Assembly: GCF_030272615.1 (NCBI RefSeq)
Contig: NC_081412.1
Span: 340,879,370-340,943,369 of the forward strand
Origin: Cryptomeria japonica
Lineage: Eukaryota; Streptophyta; Pinopsida; Cupressales; Cupressaceae
Direction: 5' to 3'
DNA: 64,000 nucleotides
Within the stretch, counting starts at the first letter, position 1. The number at the start of each line of letters is the position of its first letter. The position numbers and the translations under genes are program-made. Below are positions 1 through 11,811 of this stretch, piece after piece. Below the pieces are notes generated by a model. It made no database searches. It saw only the letters and a program-made list of their open reading frames with translations, and was not told the origin of the DNA.

Positions 1-844
1 GAGAAAAACAAATAAAAAAAAGAAAGGATTATGATTTTTGCTTATTGCATGTTAATTTATCCCTTTGATGGGAATTAGAAAAGAAAATAAAATTCCTTTT
101 TATTACTAAAATTAAATATTAGGGTTTTTGGGGGAAAAATATGTGCAACCTAAAATTTTAGGTTAAAAGGGATATATCTTTTTCTTTTGGGGGAGTCACG
201 GGGAGGAGGCAGAGATTTTGGTGAAGAAAAAAATGTTTTGGGAAGCAATATTTTGTTGAAGAAGAAATTATCAGAGGATTGTTGGAAGAGGGATTGGCTT
301 GGAAACCTTGTTGCAGGAGAGAGCTCATCCACGTGAATCTTCCAGGAAAGCTTCACAGGTTGGGTTGCTTTGTCTGGTGTTCTTTTGTCTTCTTTAAAAA
401 AAATTAATTTAGTGTGTTGAATCTCTAATCTATGTTGTGGAGATTCTCATGTTTATTGATTTTTTTTCCTATAAGTTTTAGTTTTGGTATTGTGAAAATC
501 ATAGGGAAGAAATAATTGGATTAGGGAAGATATTTGTGTAAATAAATATGGAGTAAGTGGGGATGCATTGATTTCTATTTTTGTTAAAAATCAATCTTTT
601 TATCCCTATGGAATTTAATTTTAAATCCCTGTGAAAATTTGACTTTTAATTCTCTGTGAAAATGGATCTTTATATTATGTAAAAATTTGATATTTATTTT
701 ATATATTCTTTGTGAATATTTTCCTTAAAAAAAAAGGGGGGGGGTTTGTGAAATTTTAACCTTTGTATATGATCTGGGCATTTATTAAAATTTAAATTTC
801 TTTAAATTTTTTTTTTTTAAATATATTAAAATTCGGTTTTGCAT

Positions 845-1010
845 GGGTCGATAGTTACTACCGACGGTAGCAATGCTACCATATGGTAGCAGTACTACCG
901 ACGGTAGTACCTACTACCCATCGGTAGTAGTGCTACAGTGCGGTAGCACCTGCTACTATAAGGTAGCAGTACTACCATAGTAGTACATGCTACCGTAGGG
1001 TAGCTAATAA
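845..1010. repeat. Cluster of GGTAGT/ACTACC inverted-repeat units
   Basis: About 165 bp are built from alternating GGTAG and CTACC words. Several perfect short palindromes occur, such as CTACCATATGGTAG near 878. The units vary in their centres, so this is not a simple microsatellite. The strand could fold into many alternative hairpins. It lies inside the LTR-like block. No coding role is seen. Confidence 0.75.
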
Positions 1011-1099
1011 AGTTGCCATGACAGATTTAATCTACCTTGGTTTGCGTGCTTTGGTATTGATGAAAATTCAGTTTATTTTTATTAATTTTTGTGTGATGT

Positions 1100-1120
1100 A
1101 ATATATATATATATATATAT
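1100..1120. repeat. (TA)n microsatellite
   Basis: An uninterrupted run of alternating T and A. Similar runs occur near 16879-16908, 47679-47706 and 63162-63174. Confidence 0.9.
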
Positions 1121-3106
1121 GTTTTTTTTTAAAACTTGGGCATTTTATTAAATAAGTTGTATTAATATCATGCAAATTTATTTATGTTTTAATATAGATA
1201 TATTTAGTAATATGAATATATGCATATGATATATATATTCGGTGAATATATATATTAATATACTTATATTATATTATTTTATATATATAGTTAATTCAGA
1301 ATTTGGTTATTTCCAGAAAAGTTTATATTTTTAGATTCTATATTTATTCTTAGAAATACATTAGAAGGTAAATTTTTATGTGCTTAATTTAGCCTTGTTG
1401 ATCAAATGACAATTCTGCTTTTCTTTTATCAATGAGGTGTATTTTCTTCTTTTCTGAAATGTCGGCAATTGCAAGTAATTAATGCTTTTTACTATTTTAA
1501 AAGGATTGCCTATTATAGAATCTTTAGAATAAAGGGTATTCTCTGGTAAAAGCATATTTCATTGTAAATCTGATTTGAGTTATTGTCTTTTTACTAAGGT
1601 TGTTTTACCCCTTAGTCAGGTGCCGTTATATAACCCTGTTGATGTGAGTCATTGTGTGCTATGTTTCCAAATGGTCAATCCTGGGTTAGTGATTATGTAT
1701 CCTTCACCTGTGGTTTGTTAGGATTAGATATGGCTATCAGTTTCACCATAGAGTTCTCGTAGAGAGAACTTTCCTGTTAGTGTCCCATGAGAGAGAGTGG
1801 CTTTCGAGCGGGGGTCACACCCAAAGTGGATGGCAGGATAACCCCTCGAAAGTCAGTTAAGAAGTGATTACCTAATAATTGATTAGGGGGTGGGTAGCTA
1901 AAATATTAACTAAGATAATGGGCCTCGCACATGGTTGAGTGCTTGTATAGGCTCAGGATGTGGTGAGAAGGCCTGGAATGTCAAACCTACCACCTTGTCT
2001 TCACGAAAGGATTGGTAGGGTCTGCATGATGCTTATATGGAGTCGGGGGTTCGGGAGAGATTACCAGGATAACCCAGGATGGGGGCCGGGACCTATGGAG
2101 GCCTACCTAGGGTAACCACCTTAAGCCATGCGATGACACTCTCTCGTTAGAGTCACTAGTGTTTGTGAGTTGAGTCACATGGATGTTTTCAGAGTCATGT
2201 TACTGTCGTACTTATCTTATTTTGCTTGCTTGAGGGTCTTCTACTATCTCCTAGCATAGTGGGGTGGTTCCATTTTGGGATCACATAGTCGGGTGGTAGT
2301 GCCACTTCCCATCGGATGTTCTAGATTGTATCTTCAGGTGAGGAAAGGCTTCACTGGTGTTTTCTTGGTTTGTGGTTCATGTAACAACTCATTTTCATGA
2401 TCATTGTTCAGTTGAGACCTTGTGGTCATTGTATCAAACAATTATGTAACTTTGACATTGTAACTTTGTAATCTGTGGTATTATTGGAAACCATGTATTT
2501 ATGGATTTTGTAATATTATATTAGTGGAATGTATGTTAATTTAGTTGCTTTAATCTTTTGTATAAATGATCTATGGAAAAATAAATGCATTGGGATACTT
2601 AGATTCTTTCATTATGGGATATAGATGTATGAGTATGTTTAAAATTTAAGTATTTAATTTTTCCTAATTAGATAGACTATTGGATTAACCATGGTGTTAA
2701 TATAATCTGCGAATTAATCTTGTTGATAACCCTTAGGAAATCATGTGTTAGACTTCTGTTGTGTTATTAAACATGCAATTGTTATAATTAATTCTCTTAA
2801 TCTTTAAAAAAAAAAAAATTTCACCCTTTAGTTGCCTAGTTGTGTTGTTTTCCTTTAGGGTTTCTGGCGGGGCAGTACACTCCTCCTCTGCTCCATCATG
2901 CTCAACAAAATTCGACCTCATCCAACAGATAAACCCCGAGATCTCTTATCTACACAAATGAATCCTCCAACAAATCCACCCAGTATGGAAGGTAGAGTAT
3001 CATAGTACATCAGCATATCCTCCCATCTAATTTTAGAATCAGCAATAGACTCATCACCAAAAACTCTACTTAGTGTTGGTGTACCACCCATCTCATGATG
3101 ATCATA

Positions 3107-3343
3107 CTAAAGAAACTCTCCAACAACCGGGATGCATAATATCCTATACACATCCTCCAATGTCACACTAATCTCTCCAGTAGGAAGATGAAAGGAGTTG
3201 TGGTCACTATGCCACCTCTTCGCAAGTGTTATCAATAATCCCTTGTTTATCCTGATACCAAGCATGTATAGGAGATGTCTCAAACCACAAACATCAATAT
3301 GTCTCAAGGCTACTGCATCTAACTTAGGAACTAAATGTTGCAT
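3107..3343 (-). pseudogene. Plant mobile domain (PMD) protein fragment
   Basis: The minus-strand translation has the order LRHLLYMLGIRINKGLL, then LAKRWHSDHNSFHLPTGEIS, then VTLEDVYRILCIPVVGE. This is the core signature of the plant mobile domain found in Arabidopsis MAIN/MAIL proteins and in many plant transposons: a tryptophan before an H/T-rich stretch, then GEIxVTLEDVxxILxIPVxG. Only about 78 residues remain, and the full domain is several hundred residues long. The frame decays on both sides. It may be a fragment of a PMD-carrying transposon or of a host gene; the sequence does not decide. Recognition of the domain is confident, function is not. Confidence 0.7.
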
Positions 3344-3590
3344 GGATGGAAACTACTCATGACACTGGAGAACATCATAAATATCCTATTTACGAAAATA
3401 ATCTTGTCTAAGTCAATTATCCATTCATCTATCCTATCTATCAAATAATCTATGATATCAATCCATAATCAGCCCTTCATCAGAGACTAGATCGATCTCT
3501 TAGAGATTTCTATCCAATCTAAAACCATTAATCATGGTTATCAATCTATCAATTGCATCTCAAAATCATATATCTTTATCAACATCAAAA

Positions 3591-3830
3591 CAAACATCAT
3601 CGATTCATCAAACAAAATTGACTTATGACAACAAAAGCACTATTTTAAGCAAATGCGCTACAACAAATCACGTATGCATAAAAATATTGTGTATTTGCGC
3701 TAAATCAAGCAAATGCGCTATAACATATAACATATGCATGATAACTTTGAGAAAATGCACCATTTCAAGCAAAAGCGCTATCAAATCATGTAAATGCGCG
3801 AAAACATATAACATCTATGCTAAAAACATA
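3591..3830. repeat. 60-bp degenerate tandem repeat
   Basis: The 14-bp word aagcaaatgcgcta recurs with exact 60-bp spacing at 3647 and 3707, and in altered form (aagcaaaagcgcta) at 3767. The intervening sequence is also alike (cgtatgcata / catatgcatg). Partly matching remnants continue to about 3830. The open frame across this block (3534-3980) is low-complexity Ile/Lys/Ser/Cys and is best explained by the repeat rather than by a gene. Confidence 0.7.
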
Positions 3831-3960
3831 AATGCAGAAAAACTCTTCACAAAGCATGACAACTTTGATCAAATTCGCAATAAAAACAAAAGCATGAAAA
3901 AACGTAGAAAAAGCACTAAAAAAATTAACAAAAGCGCTAAAACATGTGTGGAAAATTCGA

Positions 3961-4879
3961 GAAAAAAAAACCTAACCTAACATGCAGGTTTCTCGGAAAA
4001 ATCGTACAAATCAAAATACAAGGTCAAGTTTAGGGTACATATCAGGGGTCTGTACTCAAGTGGTCTCTGGTATCTATGCACTTGCTCAAATCAGTGACTC
4101 GCATATGGGACCACCATTGTGATAGATGGGGCACTCAAATCTCCAAATATCTCTCCTAGTTTCACTCTCCAAACTCCAACAAAGCAAATGATGTGGACAT
4201 GGGCCCATCCATATTTTATATAATTACCTTTTTGGCCTAATGAAGGGTAATTAATTTTTGTTTAAAAGGAGAGGGGCATTTTTAGTTTTCAAAATAATTT
4301 TCTTCCTAAGGGATTTTTAATCCAATATTTTCATCATTTTGTCTTGAGATTCATCATTCAACTACATTTTTCAAAATTTCACGATCAAACTCCCAAGGGG
4401 GCACGCTATCAACAATTTATCAAACATCAGGGGCAATGAAATCGAGACTTGATGTTTTTTTGAAACAATGTTGTTCCAACAATATTTCAAAGAGGGGAAA
4501 AATATTAGCCACGAACCAAGGAACATTGGAAACAACAAAATCAAGCTCCACAAGCTATGGGAAAGATCTGCAAGAATCACCAACAGAAAATAGGTCCAAG
4601 CGACTTTGGTACATAGGAAAGAAAACTGTCCCATATTCCAGAAGTGATAACTTGCCAAAAAAACATCCAAATGTCCCGTGGACCAAGGATAATATGGATG
4701 AATATGCCCACGAACCAAATCTAGCTCCACAACATCCGATGAGAAAGCATAATGAAATGCTGAAAGAAATATTGAAACTGCAAAACATGAAACAAACTGA
4801 AAGGAAAATGTTTTTGATTGATGCAAGATTGCCAAGAACTAGTGATGCTCCTACATCAAACATATAGGGTTGATCCCTA
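3961..4879. other. Unclassified stretch with two overlapping opposite-strand frames
   Basis: Frames of about 143 codons (plus, 4436-4867) and 154 codons (minus, 4371-4835) overlap here. Neither shows a recognisable domain. The plus frame is hydrophilic and rich in Lys, Asn and Ser. The minus frame is rich in Phe and Leu, as expected of the antisense of such a sequence. The stretch lies beyond the 3' end of the chromovirus pol, so it could be that element's 3' untranslated region. I assign no function. Confidence 0.3.
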
Positions 4880-5984
4880 GCTTTTTGGGGCTAAAGGAAA
4901 ACCAAGATGGTCCACCTCAGCCTGAGAAATCCATGATGAATCTTCAGCTGGTCTTCCTTTCCACTTCTCAAGATACTCTCTATACTACTTGATACGAGTG
5001 CTACACCCAATTCTGCTATCGAAAATCTCTTCAATCTGGTCTGGTACCTTCTGGAGTATTCGCTTCTCCAAGTCTATTGCATTGTCTTTATTTAATTATA
5101 CCTCATGACATTGATACAAGTTTGTAATGTTGAATACAGGTGAAATACCCAAAGTATCTGGTAACTGCACTTTATATGCATTTCCAAAATTGAATTTCCT
5201 CAAGATCTTGCAAGGTCCAAACTTCCTCATCTTCAAATCATTATAAGTACCAACTAGGAATATTTCTTTTCTTAGATACACCATCACTTCATCTCCAACT
5301 TTGAATTCCTTATGTCTCCTCTTTTCATATGTTTTAACCTTATATCTACCATACATATCCTCCAAATGTTGTTTAACCTGAGTATGTAATGCCTTCATTT
5401 GTTCTACAAATAATTCTACTTCTACAGTCCACTTGTCCTTATTATTGGTGTCTCTCCATTTTGATATGCCTCTAGGGTGTACTCTTGTAACAATCTCAAA
5501 TGGTGTTCTTTCGGTACTCATGTTCACTGAATTGTTGTAGGCAAACTTTGCTTGTGCAAGAATCAAATCCCAACTTCCAGTTTTCTCTCCAAATAAGAAT
5601 CTCAACAAGTTTCCCAGACTCATGTTTACTACTTCAGTCTATCCATCAGTATGTAGGTGAAAAGTAGAATTGAATTTCTAATCTACCTTCATCTTCTTCC
5701 AAAGTGTTCTCCAAAAATATCCAACAAACTTAGTGTCTCTATCTGAAACTATGCTCTTAAGCAATCCATGTATCTTACCACCTCCTTGAAAAATAGGTCA
5801 GCTACATGCACAACATTTGTTGTCTTCTTACAAGGTATGAAATGTGCCACCTTTTAGAATCTATCTACCACCACACATATATAATCATTTCCTCTCTATA
5901 TTTTAGGTAATCCAAGTATGAAATTTATGCTTATGTTTCCTAATGTCTCTCTGAAACTGTCAAAGGCTTATACAATCCAACATT
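4880..5984 (-). pseudogene. Chromovirus (Ty3/gypsy) integrase C-terminal part with chromodomain
   Basis: Read on the minus strand from 5984 down, decayed integrase core sequence passes into a 175-codon open stretch (5623-5096). That stretch contains FAYNNSVNMSTERTPFEIV, a KVGDEVMVYLRKE motif and the GPCKILRKFNFGNAYKVQLP tract typical of Ty3/gypsy integrase C-termini. Below 5096, in a further frame, comes YREYLEKWKGRPAEDSSWI, the chromodomain signature (YLVKWKG followed by a conserved SSW). The element is therefore a chromovirus. Its protease, RT, RNase H and integrase zinc finger lie 30 kb away at 36083-38351, because element A inserted into the integrase gene. Several stops and frame shifts show that it is dead. 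Confidence 0.85.
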
Positions 5985-5989
5985 CTGAT

Positions 5990-6941
5990 TGTTGGCAATT
6001 GACACTCATCCAATGATTTCAGGAGACTTCTGGTGGTTGATTATTTTTTTATGGTTGTCATTTATGTCAACTCTTTGTGGTGATTCGATCCAGTAGTCAT
6101 GATTTATCTTATCCGAAAGATGGAGGTAACTGGTAGACAGTTAACCGGTAAAACAGGGAAAAACAGGGTATTTTGGTAATGCTTTGATTGGGAATGATTA
6201 CGGTATTTTTGGTAATTGTTTTTTTGATCTTGGTGTTTGGTAAGACCTTTAGGAAGGTGTAGTTATAATATTTTAGTCCGGTGCTATGGGTTATTCAAGA
6301 TTGAAGCCAACTTGATCTACATGTTACACTTATTGAAGCCGACTTCAAGGAGTTTATTTTTGTGGTAAGACCGGATATATAAGATCATTGTGGTGGATGA
6401 TTTCTGGTGTGTTATGCATGTGATGATTAGTTTTGATGTGATTGAGCACAGTTTCACATGCGAATTTTGGTTTTAGATCAACCGGTAGTTGATTGAGACC
6501 AGAACTTAGTGATTTAGAGCTTAACCGGAACTCATCTTTTCATATTCAAATGCTTTCTAAGAGTTCATTTCATTGTACTTTCCTATTATAAACAAATTGT
6601 AAGTTAGTGAGACTTCCCTGAAAGTTGTAGCCTTATGAGGAATTGTAATTGAGAAGTGAGCTCTAGGTAGTGAGCCTGAATGCAAGTGCATTCCCCATCT
6701 ATGTGATATTTATGTACTCCTGGCCATAGTATATATTGTGGGTTCCAGCCCCACTATGGTTTTTCCCTTTCTGGGTTTCCACGTAAAAATTCTGGTGTTG
6801 TGGATTTCTGCTTTTATTCTTACATGTTTATGTTCATATTTGTTATGCATTATTAACTAGTGGATAAATAATAAGTTTATGGTTTCAATTTATGGTAGAT
6901 CACTAATTCAGCCCCCCTCTCAGTGATCTCTAATTCTAACA
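5990..6941 (+). repeat. Element A 5' LTR
   Basis: This LTR runs 952 bp from TGTTGGCAATTG to TAATTCTAACA. Near its right end it contains the block ggtttttccctttctgggtt (about 6759-6778), common to copia LTRs, and the C-rich tract ttcagcccccctctcagtga (about 6907). Both blocks recur in B, C, D and I. The block around 6600-6720 (gtaagttagtgagacttccc ... gagctctaggtagtgagcc) also recurs in the LTRs of B, C and D. Confidence 0.85.
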
Positions 6942-6957
6942 ATTGGTATTAGAGCCT
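6942..6957 (+). promoter_or_regulatory. Element A primer binding site (tRNA-Met)
   Basis: The sequence attggtattagagcct begins directly after the LTR. TGGTATxAGAGC is complementary to the 3' end of plant initiator tRNA-Met, apart from one C to T change. Confidence 0.85.
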
Positions 6958-7009
6958 AATTCCTCTAAGGAACCTTAACCGCTTGAGGAAGATTTGGGAG
7001 ATTGATTCA

Positions 7010-9975
7010 ATGGATTACGGTTTCCAAAGACAACTCAATGTGGCACTTGAAGATCTTGATGCTACTAGAAGTGAGGTATGTACCTTGAAGAAGAATATAA
7101 ATGTTGCTAATGAATTCATTAGTGACCTGAAGGATCAAGCAAGTATATGCAAATAAAAGAGGAAGGAATTAATGGACAAGTTGAAGGAGAAAGAAGATTA
7201 GATCAATGAAGATTGGCACTATAAAGGAAGATGATGTTAAATTTTCTGCTATGGTGATTGGGTATAAGGTGTATCAATCCAACAGATTGAATTTAGTTTC
7301 CAGCACTGCAATTCACATAGCATACAAATTGGTTAAGGAAGATGGTCATTACGACCTATGTAGTGTGTTGTTGGAGGAATTGTTGATCAATTTGAAGAAA
7401 ATTAAACAAGATAAAAAACATGTTTTCAAATTCGGATCTTTGATTATCTGTCTGGCTCTGTACTTCATGAACCAAATCCCTAGAATCGGTCGTGTACAAT
7501 GGACTTATGACAGATTGGTTGTGTAGCAGATAAAGCAAGGCTGGACAATTTTGGGAATCAAGACAATCAGAATGTTGCTTTATGGGCTTTCTTCAAAGAA
7601 TTTCAGGAGAAGATGAAGCAGAGAGTTAGAATCCGCAGGAAATTGTGAACAAATATGAGGGGACAATATGCTTTATGGTAAACAAAGATGAATGTTTGAT
7701 GAAAGCGGTCCAACCCCAAACTATTTGGATAATGCCAATAGGATATGAGGTCGATGAGGCTACCTTGGAAGCATATGCACAACACTTGCTTAACTCTCTG
7801 GAAGACACCAAGGAGGAGAGGTTTAGAACTTGTAAAGAGAAGTCAATGGAGTGACACTCCAAATTCACCGAATCAGCAAGGAAGAGGAAGGTGGTGAAGA
7901 TTGTTGAAGATATTCTTGTTGAAGAAGGCCATCCCCGAGAGAAAGTCAAGGTTGCTAGGGAAGAAAGGGATGCAGATGAAAAAGAAAAGAAATAGAAGCC
8001 TACATATGCTCTTGTTAAGATAAAGGTGACAAGACCTTCTCCTACCCCCGTGAAGAAATCTACTGCTAGAGATGAACCCTTTGGTGTACTTGTAAAGGGA
8101 AAAGGTGTTCTAAGGAAGAAGCAAAAGACCCAAAGAAAATATGTGGTGGTCACTCCGATGCAATCAGAGATTGAATATGATTTTGATCTTCACAAGGCAC
8201 CGAAGAAAGGTGAATTTGTTAGAGTAATCAAAAAACCCTAATTTGGTGGTGAGAAGGGTGAGAAAAAGAAGAAGAACAAGACCAAATATGAACTTGAACT
8301 GATAGGCCAACTCAAGAAAGGAAACAAGATAAAGTCTGATCTAGATGAGGCCATAGAATCCGGGAAGATGAAATCTTCCAAAAAAAAATATCATATCATT
8401 CCTCCTCTCTCTACTCAAGAGTTAATAGATGAGATTATAAAAGATGGAAATTTAAAGAACATATATGTATATTATGTAAATATGGATGATAAAGATCAGA
8501 GGTAGATAGAGGAAGCATTAATTGAATTAGAAAAATATCTTCCAAAATATTTGTATAGCCTAATTCATGCTAGGAGAAAATCTGCTAGCCAAATGGATAG
8601 ATAAATAAAGGAGAGTGAACCGGTTAATCAATGCACTAGTATCACCATAGAAGAAATTGATAGATTGATTTTGTTGGCAAATAAAAAGTAATTTTGAAGC
8701 AAGCACAAAGTTAACAATCTGATGGTCGGCAGATTTGAAGAAATAAGGAGAGAAATTGTTGAAATATGGAAAAAGTTTCTCACTAAGAACCGACTTGTAA
8801 ATACTGATTCTCAAAATAATGCCACTTAGTCAAAAGATCCTCCAATAGACAATGTAAATAAAGAAGAAGATACTCAGAACATTGGTGAACAAGAAGTTTT
8901 GGATTCTGATAAGGTCAAAGCTGCAAAAGACAATGACAAACCAACAAAGGCAGGGGATGGTGCACCAAGTGGTGACACTGATGCACAAGAGGCACCTACA
9001 GAGGTTAAATCTAGACGTGTTGAGGGTGAAAAGAAATAAGAGGTGAAACAAAGTGAGTCGGATAAGGATAAGGACAAGGGTAAGAGTATGAATACTCCGA
9101 TAATTGTGGCAATTAGCGTTGCCAAAACCTAAAGCCTAGGGAGTTTTCCACAATTCAACATCAATTTTGATAAACCATTCAATCAAATGTCTCTGGTTGA
9201 GAGAATGATAGTTGTTGCTTCTCTTCAGGTGCAAGCCAGTCAAAAGTTAGCCTAGTAAGAATCAGAGGAGAAGAAGCTTATTAAAAAATCAATTAAAATT
9301 TTGGAACAGGTGGTACTAGAACTGAAACTTGATGCAAGCACCAGTTCATCTAGTAAGATTCACAATTTGATTGATCATATATCCACCAAATTTGATTCTT
9401 TGTCTAAATCATGAGCTTGACAAGCTATGGAAAAGTTTAAGGATGCTAAAATTCAAACATTTTTGCAAATGATCAATAATGATAAGGCCTAGTTAGATAA
9501 AGAGTTAAAACTAGTTGACGAGGCCTTGCTGGAGGGTAGTAAAATATACAAGTCTTGCCTAATTTTAATAAATTTTACTACTGACATAGACAAGAAAATA
9601 GAGAATTGTAAAGGGCAGTTAACCCAGATTTCTAAGGCCTATGATCCCACAACCAATTTAACCGGTAGTATTGAGGGTCAAATTTTGAATATCACTAAGC
9701 AGATTAGGAATTTTGAAAAGGAGAAGGAGAGGATAATCTGGCAAATAGGTGAACTCTGGAACTTAATTGGTCCTTGGTTAGACACCTTAGTATATCATAA
9801 AATGGACTGCATTCAGAACATGTCTTAGGATACTCCTACTGAGATCGCAACTATACAATTTCATGCCTATGTTTTGAATGGTTTTGTTTCAATTTTGGAG
9901 AAGTTGCGAGCAAGATGGAGCACATATCTTGGGTTCCTTAAGTTGGATTATGTGGATATATTGAAGCATGTATAG
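7010..9975 (+). pseudogene. Element A fused remnant of ORF1 start and ORF2
   Basis: An ATG at 7010 opens a short coiled-coil-like frame (VALEDLDATRSEVCTLKKN) matching the start of ORF1 in elements B and D. At about 7195-7215 it passes directly into the middle of ORF2 (VKFSAMVIGYKVYQSNRLN). The zinc knuckles and the ORF2 N-terminus are missing, so A carries a large internal deletion. The ORF2 remainder includes ALYFMNQIPRIG, then GTICFMVNKDECLMKAVQ and IWIMPIGYEVDEATLEAY, a Lys/Glu-rich stretch, and a C-terminal coiled coil (IDKKIENCKGQLTQISKAYD) ending at a TAG at 9973. Many in-frame stops and shifts are present. The function of ORF2 is unknown. Confidence 0.7.
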
Positions 9976-10048
9976 ATTCAATCCTCCAGTATACATATAT
10001 ATATGTACAAAAAAAATTGGTGCACACCCTATCTTTGGCATTGCTATC

Positions 10049-10258
10049 AAAGGGGGAGAAATGAGGTGAAAAATGTACAGTGAATAGACTGATTGTATGT
10101 ATGGAGTGTACAGCCCAGAGTATTGTAGATTCATGGATTGTTGATCTAAGGGGGAGTCTTGGAATTCTTGGCATTCTTTTATTCTTTCATCCGGTTGTAT
10201 AGATTTCAACACTTAGCCATTTTTCACAAGTGTTTCCATCAATGCCAAAGGGGGAGAT
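10049..10258 (+). promoter_or_regulatory. Element A paired polypurine tracts
   Basis: aaagggggaga at 10049-10059 and aaagggggagat at 10247-10258 both follow a tttggcattg / catcaatgcc context. The second lies directly before the 3' LTR and is the expected plus-strand primer. The same doubled arrangement is found in B, C, D and I. Confidence 0.75.
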
Positions 10259-10773
10259 TATTGGCAATTGACACTCATCTAGTTATTTTAGGAGACTTTC
10301 GGTGGTTGATTATTTGTTTAGGGTTGTCATTCATGTCAACTCTTCATGGTGATTTGATCCGACAATCATGATTTAGCTTATCTGGAAGATGGACGTAACC
10401 GGTAGATAATTAACTGACAAAATAGGGCAAAACAAGGTATTTTGGTAATGCTTTGATCTAGAATGATTTCCGATGATTACGATATTTTTGGTAATTTTTT
10501 TAGTGATCTCGGTGTTTAGTAAGACCTTTTGGAAGTGTGTGCTAATAATATTTTAGTCTGGTGCTATAAGTTATTCGAGATTGAAGCCGACTTGATCTAC
10601 ACGTTACACTTATTGAAGCTGACTTGAAGGAGATTATTTTTGTGGTAAGACCGGATATATAAGATCATTGTGGTGGATGATTTTTGGTGTGTTATGCATG
10701 TGATGATCAGTTTTGATGTGATTGAGTACAGTTTCACGTGTGCATTTTGGTTTTAGATCAACTGGTAGTTGAG
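10259..10773 (+). repeat. Element A 3' LTR, first part
   Basis: This copy begins TATTGGCAATTGACACTCAT, with TA in place of the terminal TG. It follows the 5' LTR sequence until ...ctggtagttgag at 10773, where element B is inserted. It resumes at 35595-36077. Confidence 0.85.
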
Positions 10774-11743
10774 TGTTGGCAATTGACACTCATTTGGTAG
10801 TCACCTTCTAAGGTAAATTGCATTTTGGGTTGTCATTGATGGAAACTCATCTTCAAGTGTTGGTATTTCTTCATCCGGAAACATTTCTTTATCATTTTTC
10901 TTAGATTGGGCCAACCGATATACACCTTATTGTTTATTCTTCTTAACCGATTAGTCTTGGTACCAGTAACTCATATTTAGAACCTAGTTAAGATATTATG
11001 GGACCCAATAAAATCATTTGTGGAATTGGAAGTAGCATGTAGGCGGACATCAGATATGATCATTGGGATAATGCATAATATATTTCACGATCTTTGAGGA
11101 AGTCGATAGGATTATTTTCATCTTGAGGTAGACATGATGAACAAGCTACAAGGGTATATAAGGGAGATCATTTAGCAATGTATTTCATTATTATAGTGAT
11201 GTGATTTGACATGGGAAAACGTTAGAGATTGATAGTATGAGAATTAGTGTGCGAGTATTAGCATTTGTGCATAGTTACACATGTGCAGTGCTAACCGGTA
11301 GCAAAACAGAGTATCAGTAACACCGGTTCAATGAAGGTTCTCATAGCTTAAACTGAAACTTATCCAACATGGTCAGATGCACCATTTAAGTTTATTTTTA
11401 TTTGAAATCACTATGTAATGTTATGTAAGTTAGTGAGACTTCCATTTGAGAAGTGAGCTCTAGGTGATGAGCCTATATGCATGTGCATACCCCTCTATTT
11501 AATATTTGTATACCTTGATCAAGTATATAGATATTGTGGGTATCGGCCCCACCGTGGTTTTTCCCTTTACAGGGTTTTCCACGTTAAAAATATTGGTGTT
11601 ATGGTATTTCTTTGTGTGTTGATTTGTTTATGCACTTTAATTTCATATTCTATCATTTGGTTGATCAGTAATAAGTTTAAAAATCCATTTACCAGTAGAA
11701 CACTGATTCACCCTCCCCCTCTCAGTGTTCTTGGATTCCAACA
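10774..11743 (+). repeat. Element B 5' LTR
   Basis: This 970-bp LTR runs from TGTTGGCAATTG to TTGGATTCCAACA. It contains gtaagttagtgagacttcc at about 11426, gagctctaggtgatgagcc at about 11455, ggtttttccctttacagggt at about 11556 and a C-rich tract just before the end. These blocks are shared with A, C and D. Confidence 0.85.
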
Positions 11744-11759
11744 ATTGGTATCAGAGACT
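11744..11759 (+). promoter_or_regulatory. Element B primer binding site (tRNA-Met)
   Basis: attggtatcagagact follows the LTR directly. TGGTATCAGAG matches the complement of the initiator tRNA-Met 3' end. Confidence 0.85.
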
Positions 11760-11811
11760 AGTTCCTCAGAAGAAGTTTAACAACTTGAGGAAGATCTGGA
11801 ACTTGGAATCA

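Larger units (their letters stand above)
1..2879 (+). repeat. Right part of a long LTR-like repeat (block K)
   Basis: No coding region is recognisable in these 2.9 kb. The stretch ends in GGCGGGGCAGTACA at 2866-2879, a typical plant Ty3/gypsy LTR 3' end of the GGGGCxxTACA kind. No tRNA primer site follows, so this would be a solo or 3' LTR whose start lies left of the window. The part at about 1790-2160 (ctttcgagcgggggtcacac and following) resembles the reverse strand of about 62300-62480 in word order, which suggests related LTR families. The region also holds a palindrome cluster (845-1010) and an AT microsatellite (1100-1120). The boundary call is an inference from the terminal motif only. 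Confidence 0.4.

Noticed and set aside
3534-3980. 148-codon plus-strand frame
   Set aside because: Low-complexity product of the 60-bp repeat and A-rich flanks; no domain.
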